This document shows positions 1 to 12,562 of a DNA stretch of 64,000 nt, in pieces (positions within the stretch are counted from its first letter, which is position 1; each line of letters starts with the position of its first letter). Origin of the DNA: Eupeodes corollae (Eukaryota > Arthropoda > Insecta > Diptera > Syrphidae); the NCBI RefSeq assembly GCF_945859685.1, contig NC_079147.1, positions 70,710,946 through 70,774,945 of the forward strand. The letters are read 5' to 3'. The notes under the pieces were generated by a model. It was given only the letters and a program-made list of their open reading frames with translations. It searched no databases and had not been told where the DNA came from. Position numbers and translations under genes: made by a program.

Positions 1-1315
1 TAGAATGGCCTGTAGTCCACATCAGTTTTATTTTATTCGGCTTCATTATTATCTTGTTCCTTATAGCGGAAATAAGATCTGAATCGTTTTTTGGATTTTT
101 AACTGCTTTCAGGACTGAGCATATTACGAACTTGTCGTTGCAATTCCTTATTGATTTCGATGCTTGCAGAATAGCAAAGGCTTCTGCGGTGAAAATAGAA
201 GCATATTCCGGGAGGATGCCAATATTGAGGATTTGGCCATCTTCAAATGTGATTGCAAACGATGTATTACCTTTTGATTTGGATCCATCAGTGACTATGA
301 ATTTCTAGCCTTTAGTTTTAAGTTCTGATGATATACTTGAGAACAGTGACTGGTATACTGCATTGCTTGTATTTGTTTAATTGTAGTGAACAAGGCTCAA
401 TACAAATGAATCGGCTTTTATATTCCATGAAGGATATGATAAAGTTGAGTTTTTAGAGTTTTTGTTGGTATATCCATTTCTCGAGCTTTGTCGAGGATTG
501 TTTTTAAAATAGATGGAATACTTTTCTTGCACTTAAGGTTCATGGCTTGATGAATGTCTTTATCGATTACTAAATCTGTGGAGAAGACCAATTTTACAAC
601 TAAGTTCGAGATGATTCGTTGGAAACGTTGCTCAACTGAGGGAACACCTGTTTTCGCAGGAATATTTTTGAGTGGTGTTGTAGGAAAGGCGTTGATGCTC
701 CTTCTAACTGCTTGGTGGTAGCTTGGTTGTATTATTCTTAGAGTTGTTTTTGGGGAACTGCCATAAATATAAATTCTGAGGATCTTAATACTATTTACAT
801 TTTCAATTTTTACATTATTTATACTTAAGATAATTTTTTGAAAATGGATTTTTTTACAGATATGTAGCATTTTACATTTTTTTCATGAAAGTCTAGCTCC
901 TGAAGAAAACGATCAATTAAGAATATCATTAACAACTTTATCAAAAAGGTTCTTACATTTTTCTAATCCTTACTTTTACTTTAAATATAAATGTCGTCTG
1001 CATAAATACAACTATCTAAAATTTTATAATTATTTATTATAGTCGAAATATCGTCGAAGGCGATAGTAAATAGAACTACCGGGATCCCTGGGGGATACCA
1101 TTTTGCTGGGAATGAGTGGATGAGTAAATATTATTAGCTCTGGTAAAGAAATTTCTATTAGTTAGGAAAGACTTCACATAGTCAAATATCTTCTCGCCAA
1201 CACCCCATATTTTTAGTTTTTTTAGTACAACATGCAAACCAATTCTGTTGAAGGCTTCTTCGAAATCGAGAGAAAGCATGGAAACATGATTTTTTGCTGA
1301 TAATGCTCGAGAGAG
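1..1315 (-). mobile_element. I-group non-LTR retrotransposon, 3' portion (RT end, linker, RNase H)
   Basis: Read on the minus strand, 1279-1076 encodes reverse transcriptase with MLSLDFEEAFNRIG and an NGIPQGS motif. 870-418 encodes the post-RT linker. About 310-1 encodes an RNase H segment with FIVTDGSKSKGN and TAEAFAIL. An RNase H domain after RT is typical of the I/LOA/R1 group. Stops and frame changes separate the pieces, so the copy is dead. It appears to continue at 3270-5073 beyond the piggyBac-like insertion, and its 3' end lies before the window start. The plus-strand reading frame at 54-308 is the antisense shadow of the RNase H segment. Clade assignment is by eye only. Confidence 0.75.
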
Positions 1316-3265
1316 TTAACCCCTTACTGCATGATTTTTTTTCTTCATGAAAAAAATATATGTAATAGTTAATTATAATTAAAAAAACACGTGTTTCAGG
1401 AATTTAGATTTTTTTGAGAAAAAAGTGGAGAATTTTGCGATTTCCGGTTTGGATCATATATGGCACATTGAGCAGAAATGAAACAAAAAATGTTTCAATA
1501 AATTAAATCAACTACTTATTCAAAAAATTATGTAGTATGGAATATCGTAAAACAGTTTCTTTTCTCATTCAAACAAAGATTTACTTTGCATTTTCGGCAC
1601 TCGACATAAGATCTTCCAGGGCAGTCTGGAACCTTACACCGCTGTCTTGTGGTCCAAACAGGAAGGTGATCTAATTGATCTAATCGAACGTCCTGCGATG
1701 GCATTATGGCAACAGGTCCCTTCAATTTCTTCAAATGTAGATTATTCTCCATGACATAAGAGGGTTGTCCACGTTTGTTTGTTGTACTTGGTTTGCTGGC
1801 ATGGCATAAATCTTCGGCTACCGCGCACTTAAAATCTGCTAGTGGCAGCCACGCCTCACAACCATCAAGCGTTCGTCTGTACAATAGCCACGCATTCACG
1901 GCTGTCATGTCGATCATGTGGAAGAATATTCTGTGGTAAAATTTTTTTGATCTAATTTGTATTCTATAGTAGTCAAGAAGAGCATCCAACAGATCAACTC
2001 CACCCATATGCAGATTATATGCCATGACAGCCTTTGGACATGATAAAGTTTGGTAGCTCTTTTCTTTTTTGTTGAAGCTTTGGACTTCAGAAGACGGTTT
2101 GCTGCCGACATATGTCGAAGCAAGGTTCACAATTCTGTTGTCAAACCATGTTACCACAGAAATATCCAGGTTATCAATTGTCACCAGTTTTTCCACAGTT
2201 GCACCTCTTCCTTTTTTTTTCAATTCCTTTTCGGTAGGAACTTTATATCCCGGAATCCGATTGGCTTTTATTGTTCCTAGCGGTAAAATCGCTTTCTTTG
2301 CAAGATAAGTCAACAGCGCTAAGGACGTGTACCAGTTGTCAAAGAATAATTTGTAGTTGAATCCGTCGGGAATAGTTCTCGCCAGTCGGACAACAACGTC
2401 ACTGGATGTACTAATCTTTGGCAAATCGGTTACCAACTCTACATTTCCTTGGGCTCCAGTATAAAGTTCAAAGTCGTAGCTGAATCCAGAGCTACCACTG
2501 AGAACAAAATTTGTATATCTCCATTTGTGTGTTTTTTTGGGTTGTATTGCCGCATAGATGATCTGCTTTTGGTTGGTATGATTTGTTCATCTACTGCCAT
2601 ATGCTCTTCTCTAGGGACATTAAGGAGTCTCTGCCTTGTTTGGTCCAAGAATGGTCTTATTTTGTGAAGGGGATCATGTCCTGGTTGTCCTTTGGGTACT
2701 TGCGTCGAGTTGGTGTTGAAATGTATGAATCTTTTTATTTCTTCGAAGCGGTTACATGCCATTACAGAGTTAATTTATGGGTAACCTAGGCTTTCATTCC
2801 AATAAAACCTAGTTGATGGTAACTGTACGATGGATATGTACATGCATATTCCAACAAACTGTTCATTGCTGTAATATGGGCAATCTTTTCGGGACGTTTT
2901 TCACAGGAGTATCGGATAGTTTCTTGCTCTATATATTTGAACATTTCGTCTGTAAACAAGTACTTGTAGAATTGTACTGGCGTATCCAAGCTGTCGTATC
3001 ACCTGTGAATGCGGTTTCATGATCACCTTTTTCCAAAAACCCATTCCGCCATCGGGGTTTTTCAGCTCTCGCACTTCTACTTGAGGGAGGTATCATCTGG
3101 GATAGAGGAATATTATCCTCTAATTCCCAATCGGATTCATCAGACTCTGGAATATATAGATAAAGACGTCTCTGTATGTAACAGAATTGAAGACAAGATT
3201 CATTAATTTAAATGGAATTTAATATCAGATCTCTTATTTAGGGTTTTTTTTGCTAAGAACCTGAA
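1316..3265 (-). mobile_element. piggyBac-like DNA transposon inserted in the non-LTR element
   Basis: This block carries a broken piggyBac-type transposase on the minus strand and separates the RT halves of the flanking non-LTR element. The left edge reads TTAACCCCTTACTGCATG at 1316-1333. That fits a TTAA target site followed by a CCC-starting terminal repeat, as known for piggyBac elements. I could not find the matching inverted end near 3240-3270, so the right boundary is approximate and that terminus may be eroded. Confidence 0.65.
1528..3206 (-). pseudogene. piggyBac-type transposase, frameshifted
   Basis: Three conceptual pieces on the minus strand (2989-2786, 2762-2439 and 2436-1528) read as one DDE_Tnp_1_7 transposase. 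An acidic N-terminal segment lies near 3200-3050. Next come MACNRFEEIKRFIHFN, FFDNWYTSLALLTYLAKK (the Asp of the second catalytic position) and HMGGVDLLDALLDYY (the late Asp pair). The C-terminus has a cysteine-rich zinc-finger-like tail. Frame breaks near 2438 and 2786 make it non-functional. It would have cut and pasted the element at TTAA sites. Family identity is fairly sure; activity is excluded by the breaks. Confidence 0.8.
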
Positions 3266-5073
3266 ATTTCCTTTTTATCTCATAAAAGCAACTTGGTAGA
3301 TAAAAGTTTTCTTGTTTCTGCGAACCGCATCAGTCGTTTTGCTATGATTTTTTCCATAATTTTGGAAGAGCAGGAAATAAGGGATATGGGACGATATCCA
3401 TCAATTGATTTCCTATCTTTATTAGATTGCGGTATGGAAAGAAGTGTTGCAGTTTTCCAAGCTTGAGGTATGACAGCGGTATAAAGTACTCGTTTGTTAT
3501 TGTATAGTTTAATAAGTCTCAATTTTACATCAAATGGTAAGTTTTTCAGCATTGCAATCATAATTTTATCTCTACCAGGAGTTTTGCCTTTAGTTTTGTT
3601 TAAGGATGCTTTAAACTCAATTAGTGATATAGGTTCTTCAATAGGTTGTGCAAAAATATTTTCAATTGTTACATAAGGGGTAATGTTGAGAAATTCATCT
3701 TTTTTTGATTTAAAAGTTGTATGAAAAATGTTATCATTTGAATAATTGGACCAGGTTTGTAAAAAAAAAACAGATATTTGTGTCGAATCTGTGATAAGTG
3801 AACCAGTTGATTGGATACATGGTATCGTTGAGGGGTTGGGGTTACCGGTAAGATAGCGGATGTTTTGCCAAAGTTTGGTAGCTAGATGTGAAGCTTGTAA
3901 AACTTTTTGTTTTGCTCGCTTAAAGTTCCCTTCTAGATTAAGCATTTGCTTTTTTATATGAAATTAGGTTTGCTTTAGATGGGGATTTTTAAAATTCCTT
4001 CAGTGTTTTCATTTTATCTTTACGCAGTGAAGTTAGATTAGGGTTCCACCATAGAAGATACGGTTTTGAGGAGGTGTTGTTTGATGAAGTTTTTTTTGGG
4101 GTATTGAGGCGTTAGCGGCAGTTCTGATTGCCTTTTGAATTAAGGCAGCTTTTTTATTGGTGTTAAATGTTGAGGTTGTCTGATAAATATTCATCGATAA
4201 TTTTTCTAAATGATTCCCAATTTGCAAAGTCTGTTTTGAATTTGGGGATTTATGGAGGGATTGTTGATACGAGTATAATGCCTAGGTTTGTGGAAGAGAG
4301 GATAGGGAAGTGGTCACTATTGTAAAGAGCGTTTAAGGTTTTCCAGGAGGTTTTAGGAAACAGTTGAGTAAAAAATCTTCGAAAGTTTGTCCTCTATTGT
4401 TTGTTTAGAGCGTATTCCAAGCAATAATATCTCCTCCAAGTATAACGAGAGAATTGGTTTGTTTAATTATATTGTCAAGGTCGTTTTAGTGAAAGTTTGG
4501 TGAGGGTGGATATATAACCCGTGGTATGTTATTTTAGTTTGAAGCTCAATATCTACAGCAATAGTTAGTATATCAGAGTTTATCGGTCGAAATGTGTGCA
4601 ATGTTTTTGTTTATCAAAAGACTTGTTTGCATGTCGTATTATTTGGCAGGTTCTTGAAATAGCCAACATAGTTCTAAGGAATAATGGTATTAAAGATAAA
4701 GAGTATTTAAAACCTTGTAATTTTGGTTAAATTAAATACACGAACTTTTTCTTCTTGTAGAAGAAAGAGTGTGATTGGTGGTTGTTGAATTGTGATTTTT
4801 ATTCCATTGAATAGTTTTTGTTAGATTTTTATTTGTAACAGTTTTGTCGACTGTTGAGGTAGGTTGTGTCAAAATTGTAGTTGGCGGTTGTATGGTGATG
4901 TTGGCATTATGACCCCGCTGTCCGCTTGTCGAGGTGCTGGGACCAATACTTTGGTTGGAGCATCTCGACAAACGATCATCGAGGTTTGTAATTTCGGGTT
5001 GTTTTTTATTACTTGGGTTCATATTCACGATTATTGTTTTTGTTCCATTTCAAAAGAAATTAAAGATTCATGA
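3266..5073 (-). mobile_element. I-group non-LTR retrotransposon, 5' portion (ORF1 end, EN, start of RT)
   Basis: On the minus strand, 3945-3280 encodes the N-terminal half of a reverse transcriptase, with KTKGKTPGRDKIMIAMLK and GYRPISLISCSSKIMEKII. 4227-4033 is the linker before RT, and the decayed endonuclease lies at about 4720-4240. An Asn/Thr-rich frame at 5028-4732 may be the end of ORF1 or linker. Together with 1-1315 this makes one broken element of roughly 3.1 kb interrupted by piggyBac. It sits directly upstream of the first visible stck exon, so it probably lies in a stck intron. Confidence 0.7.
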
Positions 5074-5146
5074 ATGAGTTTTGAGATCTTGGAGATGTAC
5101 ATTGATAAAGGTGTGGCATTAAATGACTATGATTCTTTTTTTTCAG

Positions 5147-5927
5147 CGGCCTCATTGACGACGAGCCACTACGATTCCGAGGAGAGGTATACCATGGGTA
5201 TCACTTTAATTGCACCTCTTGTGGTGTTGAATTGGATTACACTGCCAGAGAAGTCAAAAGTAGGCCTGGTTTTGCAGCTAACGATATGGTAAATAAATAA
5301 GAAACACTATTTTGTGTTATAAAAATAAACTAACAACCAAATTTTTAAAGAACGAATTGTATTGCCTTCGTTGCCATGATAAAATGGGAATTCCCATTTG
5401 CGGTGCTTGTCGTCGTCCAATTGAAGAGCGTGTTGTTACTGCCTTGGGTAAACATTGGCATGTTGAGGTAAGTCGGCTCTTTCCAGTTCCTTAAGAAAAG
5501 GTGAAAATATTCATTTGTTTCTCTTAGCATTTCGTATGTGCCAAGTGTGAAAAACCCTTCTTGGGGCATCGTCATTACGAGAAGCGTGGTCTGGCTTATT
5601 GTGAAACTCATTACCATCAACTTTTTGGCAATTTATGTTTCGTTTGTAATCAAGTTATTGCTGGAGATGGTAATTTTTGTTAAAATTTTTCAAATTCCTT
5701 AAAATTTATTTAACTTTCTTGTTTTTGTAGTTTTTACAGCTTTAAACAAAGCTTGGTGCGTTCATCATTTTGCTTGTTCAGTTTGTGACATGAAAATGAC
5801 ACAAAAATCCAAGTTCTATGAATACGATGAGAAACCAGTTTGCAAAAAGTGCTACGAACGTTTCCCCAATGAGCTACGTCGTCGTTTACGCAATGCTCAT
5901 GAAATGACAATGAAAAAGAATATTTAA
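5147..5927 (+). CDS. stck: steamer duck / PINCH LIM-domain adaptor, last four exons
   Basis: PINCH is a five-LIM adaptor that joins integrin-linked kinase and parvin at integrin adhesions. The exons are 5147-5288, 5351-5467, 5528-5669 and 5731-5927, each with AG/GT borders, and the joined frame is open for about 198 codons. They encode the second part of LIM3 (GEVYHGYHFNCTSCGVEL), LIM4 (ICGACRRPI, HFVCAKC, YCETHYHQLFGN) and LIM5 (LCFVCNQVI, HHFACSVC, PVCKKCYERF). The basic tail is RRRLRNAHEMTMKKNI, close to the fly protein. All LIM zinc ligands I could check are present. The first exon starts in phase 1, so LIM1, LIM2 and the start of LIM3 must lie upstream, beyond the retrotransposon block and outside this window. 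Confidence 0.95.
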
Positions 5928-8900
5928 AAGCTTTTTTCTTTTTGTTGTTCAGCTTTAGACGATTGTTGTTATTTTTGTTTTCTTTTTTTATTTTTTTTAA
6001 CTTATACTCAAGTCTAAACAAAAAACTATAACTTACAGAAAACGTGTAACTCTGTTGTGCCTCTCGAAAGTGCCCTTAAATATTATTAAAAAAAAAAGAA
6101 AAATTATATATTTTTTATATATATAAACTTTATTTTATTTTTCTTCAGTAGGTATATATCCATGTATATTTTTTTAAAAACAATGTTCTTCTTTTTTTTA
6201 ACATACTTCAGTGTTGTTGTAATAATTTTTCTTAAAACTCTAACACACTTTTTTGTTTGTTAGTGAATAAGTTTTTGTTCTTTTCTTTTTTTAAATTTTG
6301 TTTGTCTTGTCGTACAATTTTTAAACAAGTGTTTTAATTAAACAACAAATTAAGCATTTTGCAGCTTACAATCTACACATGATAAATTTAACTACATAAC
6401 CTTTTATAATTAATATACATTTTTATGAAAAACAATTTATTAAATCTTTGATAACTTTTGTTTTTTAATACATATTAAGAAGAAAATAAAAGTTAAACTA
6501 ATAAAATTAAAAAATTGAAAACTAAGGATTTACGTTTTTGATTTCGAGTATGTTGATGTAAAGTAGAGTGAGGGGATTGCTGTGACTTTATTAATTTTGC
6601 CAAAGATGCGTAAAGGAACTTTGATACTGAGTGTCCATTTTTTGTAGTTAGTTAGTGCATCACGAGAGTACAAAATTTGAGTGCACTAATTGTTTTGTGA
6701 AAACACGTCCACTAGTAGTTTTCACCGAATCCATTTTGATCTTACTCTTTTGCTTTGGCTTAACGTTAAAAACTGCTAAGTTCTTTCTAAATACTAGTTA
6801 GTAAGTTTATAAAGCTAAGTTTTTGAACACTATTTTATTGTTCCACTGGATGCACAAGTGAAGAACACATACAAATACTTTTGATGTGAACAAGTGAAAA
6901 ACGAGACTTCTTTCTTCCAAGATTCGATTGGCAAAAACACTTTTTATAGGTCCAGTCGTAACTTAAACATTAGCTTAGGATTGGAGTCTAGAAGTGACAC
7001 TTTTAAAGAACTCCAACAAATATTTCTGTTAGAATAAGACACATGACACTTTTTTGTCTAATTCGATGAAAAAATAAAAACCAACAAGTCATCAAGCTGT
7101 GAGACGATCAATCAACGCATTTCTAACTAAACCAATACAAAATATATTCGCCCCATCCAGCTTTCACTTAAATACGAAGAAACAACTTTTAATGAAATTA
7201 CAAAAACTGTGATTTGATCCACACACCAAAAAAAAGATAACCAACAGCAATTTCATGCGTAAACATATACGAAATTTCAACTTGCCTACTAAAATGAATG
7301 GTCTTGCATACGTAAACCGTCTTTAATATAACAATAACCAGCAGAACATCTGCGAACTACATACTTACAAATGGCATTAACTCACAAAATCGAAAAACTA
7401 CCCAAATAATAATTTTAAAACTTAACTTTAAATTGTAAACTTGCTCAAAATTTTCAAATTTATAGAAGCAAGCCGATAACCTATGCATTCTGTCTTCTGT
7501 ACTTTTTTATATTTTGTACTAACCTAGCAATTTAATATTACTATGTTAGTTTTTATTTATATATGAAAGAGTTTGCTTCTAGCTTAAGAGCTAAATTTGG
7601 AAGTACATTTTGTAAGTACTCGTACTTTACTTTTATTATGTATCGTATCAGTCAATAAAAAAAGAGTGCAATACGCCGATACAGTGATACGTCAATTAGT
7701 TTCATTTAAAACTCTAATTAATTCCTTTGAAGTAGTCTTTTGTTAAAGTTTTGAAGCTATCCGCGCAACAATCTTTTTGAACCATACTGAAGCCGAAATA
7801 AACTATTTACGAAAACCTCCTGAAACTACAAAGTCAAATATGAAAATGTGAAATTTGAAAATGTACATTTTCAGATTAATTAAATTGACCTGACTTGGGA
7901 ATTTTAATAGGTTTGCTTAAACAAGGTAGAGGAAACGCAACTGACGATGGTGACAAGGTATGAACGTTTTTTAACAATCCAAATCTGGAAGAACGTTATT
8001 CAATTGAAGCATTGGGAGGAAGAACAAGTTAAATGACATTTTTGGATTAGTATAATGATTATGCTTGATGCAAACATAGATTTCTGTATTATCAGCATTT
8101 TTCTACGGACTTAAGTTTCCGATTCAATCGTTCTGTTTTCTGGTATAAAAATAAAAAACTTTTTTTATGAATCAGTTGAAGAAAGGGTTACAAACATTTA
8201 ACTATTTTTAAAACAAATTATTAAAGGAGTTAAATGCATACTTTCAGCCTTCTTGCAACTTATAAGACTAAAGAAGGAAGAATGAAAAATGATAAAGAAA
8301 TACCTATTTACCACCTTGGAGTAACTTTTAGGAGTTAACTGCCTATCTATGTTCATATACCCACCCCTATTCTATCTTTTTATTCTGTGTTCTGTTCATT
8401 GATAGACCTAGAGCCGACAGCAAATTTTGGAAGTGGAGTGATAACCAAAATTCTTTGACGTGAATGTGTAGATAATACGCAACATTATATCAAATTAAGC
8501 CGCCTGGCAGATGGTAATTTTCCTGATGTTGAGGTCAAAATAATAATCAGATGAGTAATACTTCAAAAGATCAGAAAAACACCCTGATTACAAAAAAGTG
8601 TCTAAAAGACGTTTTACTTTCAGCCTTCTGCTTGCCAGACGCATTTTAAACTTTTTCAAATGCATTTTTCAACTTAAAACCATAATAACTTTTTTCCTAT
8701 ATCCTGCATCTTAGACGATCTTAATTAAAACAAAAATTGTATAAAAATCGAATATTTTATTTGAAAATTAATTTTATAGAAAAAATTATTCATCATCAGA
8801 TTCATCGTATGAAAAATTCAAAGTAATGTATTCACTATCAATGTCTTCATTTTCGTTTACACAGACATTTTCAATGGTTTCATCATCCATTTAAATGTCC

Positions 8901-10531
8901 AAAAAATTAAGGAACATTGAGGGAGTTAATAGAAATTAAAAAACTTTGTGAAGGTGTGATATAAAGAGTATCCTATCGAATTTTATTTCTCGAATTTTTT
9001 CACGTGCAAATGTTTTTGTAACCTTGTATTCTGCAGCAAAATTTTGGAACTTTGTTTTCTTTGGATCGACTTTGCGAGTCTTCAAAACATTTTTTAACCA
9101 GTCTACTTTTTAGATCACGCGGCAACCACAGCGTAATCCTGATATTTTTTCTGGTTTTTGATGTGTATTTTTCTTGGTTGCATATCATTTTCGAACTCTT
9201 AGCCCTGACGGCTGACAAAAAAAACTTCCAGATGGTTTCATTTGAAATAATGGTTCGTATATCTACACATTCACATCAAGAAATTGCTATTATCAATTCA
9301 CTTCCGAAATTTGCTGTCGACTCTTAGACTATGAACATTGCAACACAGAAAGCAAAGATCTGGATTTCTTGTTAGCAAGTGAAACAAGTAGCACTTGTGA
9401 CTCTGAAAAAAAAAAACTCGACAAAGCATGAGTTATAAAATTGCGTTCAAAGGACATCAAACGTTCCGACGCGTCGCATATATTAATTTTGGTTTGCAAA
9501 TAACTATGCTCTTTCCCAAGCTAACAATCATCAAACACATTCTACAAGAATCAGATGTATTTGTAAAATTTAGGATTACATGTTATTTTTTAGATGTTGA
9601 AATGTCTTATTTGATGAAATGTACGAAAACATATCAGATAGAGGCACTCAATAATGTGCCCAGATTCACTTAAACTCTTTGTTTTTCTTACCAATTTAAA
9701 GGATTTTATTTTTTGAATTGAAGGTTATATTAAAAAAAAGTCTGTTTTGTGCTTTGTTTATTAATATTTTGAAACAGTTTTTTTTTTTATAAATAAGGGG
9801 CACTCAAGGACTTATTAATACCCTTAAAATATTAAAAGTGCGAGCTTTAGGAAAAAAGAAAAGCATTAAATAGGAGATACAACTGCACAATGGTCTTAAA
9901 GGTTTGAACATCAAAATAATAGGGAAAAATGAGTTGGGTAAAGCATTAACATTCTCTATGTGCGGTTAAAAAAAGAATCTCCATACTTCACAGTACGTCC
10001 GAAATCGAGCTCAAGGTTAAACTTTTGAGCATCCCTGGTGTGCTGCGAGTTTTCGTTTTGTTTACGGGGGAGGGGCAATTGCAACTGATTAATTCGATAG
10101 AACACTATTTGTAAAAATAGCCGTAGAACAACGAAAGGCATAAAACATTGCGACGGTGTTCGAATGGTGTAATTGTTTCGGTTATAAACCTATCGCCTAT
10201 CTTTTCAAAGCGCTATTTTGTATCATATCCAAAAGACAACTTATTTTAAGTGCACCTACCCAAATATGCAAATTATATTCAAGTTTCGGACGAATGAAGG
10301 AAGATCAGAACTACTGATAGTACTTTCGTCAGCGGAACATTGGATTAGTAGTGACAGAAAAAAGATCGTTTATCAATATTATAAACAATATCAGCCGAAA
10401 ATATAGATGTATTAAGAACTGGTAAGCATAACTAGAACTACCGAAAAGCAAATGTTTTTTTTTTAACTAACTATCTATCTAATACTTTTTTCTTTCTATT
10501 TAAGAACCCGTAAGACTACATCGGCTCATCA
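5928..10531. other. stck 3' UTR and AT-rich intergenic DNA
   Basis: No convincing gene was found in this AT-rich stretch. Candidate polyadenylation signals for stck are AATAAA at 6485-6490 and, further out, at 7654-7659. A 34-codon acidic frame on the minus strand (8890-8786, ending YDESDDE) and a frame at 9218-9000 could be transposase remnants of the Harbinger-like element to the right, but I cannot show it. The rest looks like unconstrained sequence with short homopolymer runs. Confidence 0.5.
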
Positions 10532-11398
10532 ATGAAAATGTCCAATCTGCAACACCACAAACCATCAACCACTTCACCACAACCCTATGAGATTGTATAT
10601 TCTCAAGAAGAAAATATATCTCCACCTCCACATTATCCCGCAGCATCTGTAGACGATGATTTTTGTGGATTTGCCTTGACAAATGAAACAGAAAAGTTTT
10701 TCATGAGTTTACTTCTTGAGCGGGAAAAGCAATACAGAAGTCCCTGCGTTAAAAGAAAGGCATTTGGTAATCCATTCGAATTAAATTTAGTGCCAAGTAT
10801 GACCCAAATATAACTTGTGAAATTTTAAGCAAAAAACTAGCAAATATTAATCAGAAGTATGGTGGGATTTTAAAAAATAATAATAAGACAAGTAGAGCAG
10901 GAGCATTCAAGAAGACGTAACTGATTTTTTCAAAAAAGACGAAACAGTTCAGCGCGATCGTAAAAACATTTCGTCCATACAAAGTGCTTCAAATGTTAAG
11001 TGTGTAATAAGGATTCGTCCGTTGCACAATTTATAGTATGTACCTTTGTATGTAATCACCTTTCATATTTACATTTCTGCAGATGAATTATTGCTTCCGG
11101 AATCCGCTCACATTGCCGATAGTTGCCCTTTGGTTAAGCCCATTGAAAACAAAAGGCGTGCGGCAGCAAATGAAAAATACAACAACCAAAAAAAATTGCA
11201 AAGGAGCTGGAGGAAGAACGCATTCAAATTTTAAAGAAAGCTGCAGAAAGAGATGAGAAAAAAAATTGCTTTACAAGAGGAAAAATTGAAGCTGGGAAAA
11301 GAAAATCTCGATATATTTGTTAAATTGAGGAAGCGGGAAATCAAGATCGAAGAAGATCGAAACGATTTACTTCGCCAAATCTTACAAAAAAATAAATG
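10532..11398 (+). pseudogene. Myb/SANT- or MADF-like accessory protein of a PIF/Harbinger element, broken
   Basis: The first frame (10532-10813) contains DDFCGFALTNETEKFFMSLL. Further frames continue with CEILSKKLANINQKYGG and KKDETVQRDRKN. The last is a basic coiled coil to 11398, with KLGKENLDIFVKLRKR and a final DLLRQILQKNK. The arrangement resembles the DNA-binding second protein of PIF/Harbinger transposons, but several frameshifts and stops interrupt it. The Harbinger reading is supported mainly by the adjacent terminus at 11430-11580, which matches a TAA-flanked MITE elsewhere in the window. It could instead be a decayed host MADF-like gene. Confidence 0.45.
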
Positions 11399-11429
11399 AA
11401 TTTGAAAAGAAAAAAAAAAACGATTTAAA

Positions 11430-11580
11430 GTTCTGAAAACACAAATGTTTCTTATTTTATGTATTTGTATTTGTAATTAATATGACAGTTCCGGATTGAC
11501 TAGCTTTGTAGTGCAATTTTGCATTCTCAAAGCTAGTTAGATTTTGAGTAAGTAGCCACTAGCTTTATGAATGCGCCCAT
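11430..11580 (+). mobile_element. Right terminus of a Harbinger-like element
   Basis: This stretch is similar over about 140 bp, in reverse orientation, to the left end of the MITE at 48532-48959. Shared blocks include ATGTTTCTTATTTTAT, ATATGACAGTTCC, AAAGCTAGTT and GAATGCGCCCA at the tip. The far terminus of the larger element was not found. The target duplication is unresolved here (TTA or TAT at the edge). Confidence 0.55.
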
Positions 11581-12562
11581 TATGGTAATTTTTCCGATTC
11601 CTGTGAAATAGCTTTTAAAAGGTGCCCGTCAAAAAGGTAACAAAATCTTTCGTAAAAGGTCTTCAAGAAAGGTGTCGTCTACATGAACCAGTAATAAAGT
11701 TTTAAGGGAGCTAAATGCACAGGCGTTAGATCTTAGTACACCACAGAACACACAATGTACATGTACAAAAAAAAATTTCAAAATAAAAATTAAATAAATT
11801 GATGATTGCCGATTTGAATGACAAAAAAAGGAAAATTATGGGGTGTTCCATGGGTGAAAAAAATCAATTTATTCTTGATCTAGATCTGCAAAAGTACAAA
11901 TTTCCCCTTTTGTTGAAATTTATTTTTTATTGTAAATCAAATCTGATTTATTCCTCTTTGCGCCAAAAAACTAATGCAATTTAAAAAAAAAAATGTTTTT
12001 GAAAGCTCTCGTAAAAACGTACACAAATTTACACTAACACAATGACAAAAACAAAATAATCTTAATCGTGCTTCATGCGAAAATAAAATCAATTTTTAAA
12101 GGAAATCTAAATTTACCCATGGAAAACCCAATAAGTGTTTTGACAGATTTAAATCCAAAATAAAAATTCAATAAGAAATAAATAAACAAATTTTAATGAC
12201 TGTGATGGAGTAACTAGTCTTTAATTAAAAAATGCAATTACCCAGAATGTTTTATTTTCAGTTTTGAAAATTACTCTAAGCCATTATAAATGTTTTAAAA
12301 TTGTTTTTCTTTTATTTTTTCTATTAAAATTCCTCTTTTAGTTTTAGTTAAAACATCAGTAAAATTGTTTAATTTTGATTTTGAGATCATTAAAGTCAAA
12401 GTAACCAAAAACAGACAAAAATGTAAAATGTTTCCTGAGATTCAAGATTTTTAGAGCAACATGAATTTTATCCAAACTTAACATAAATCAATGAGAAATG
12501 AAACTAAAAAACTATAACATTAAATCATCAACCACATTTTTCTTAGACTGATTAACAACAAC
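11581..12562. other. AT-rich intergenic DNA
   Basis: No gene or clear repeat is visible. The stretch ends in the 3' flank of the minus-strand Ipp gene. The short frame at 11799-11984 has no recognisable domain. Confidence 0.4.

Noticed and set aside
54..308. Plus-strand open frame at the window start
   Set aside because: Antisense shadow of the RNase H segment of the retrotransposon.
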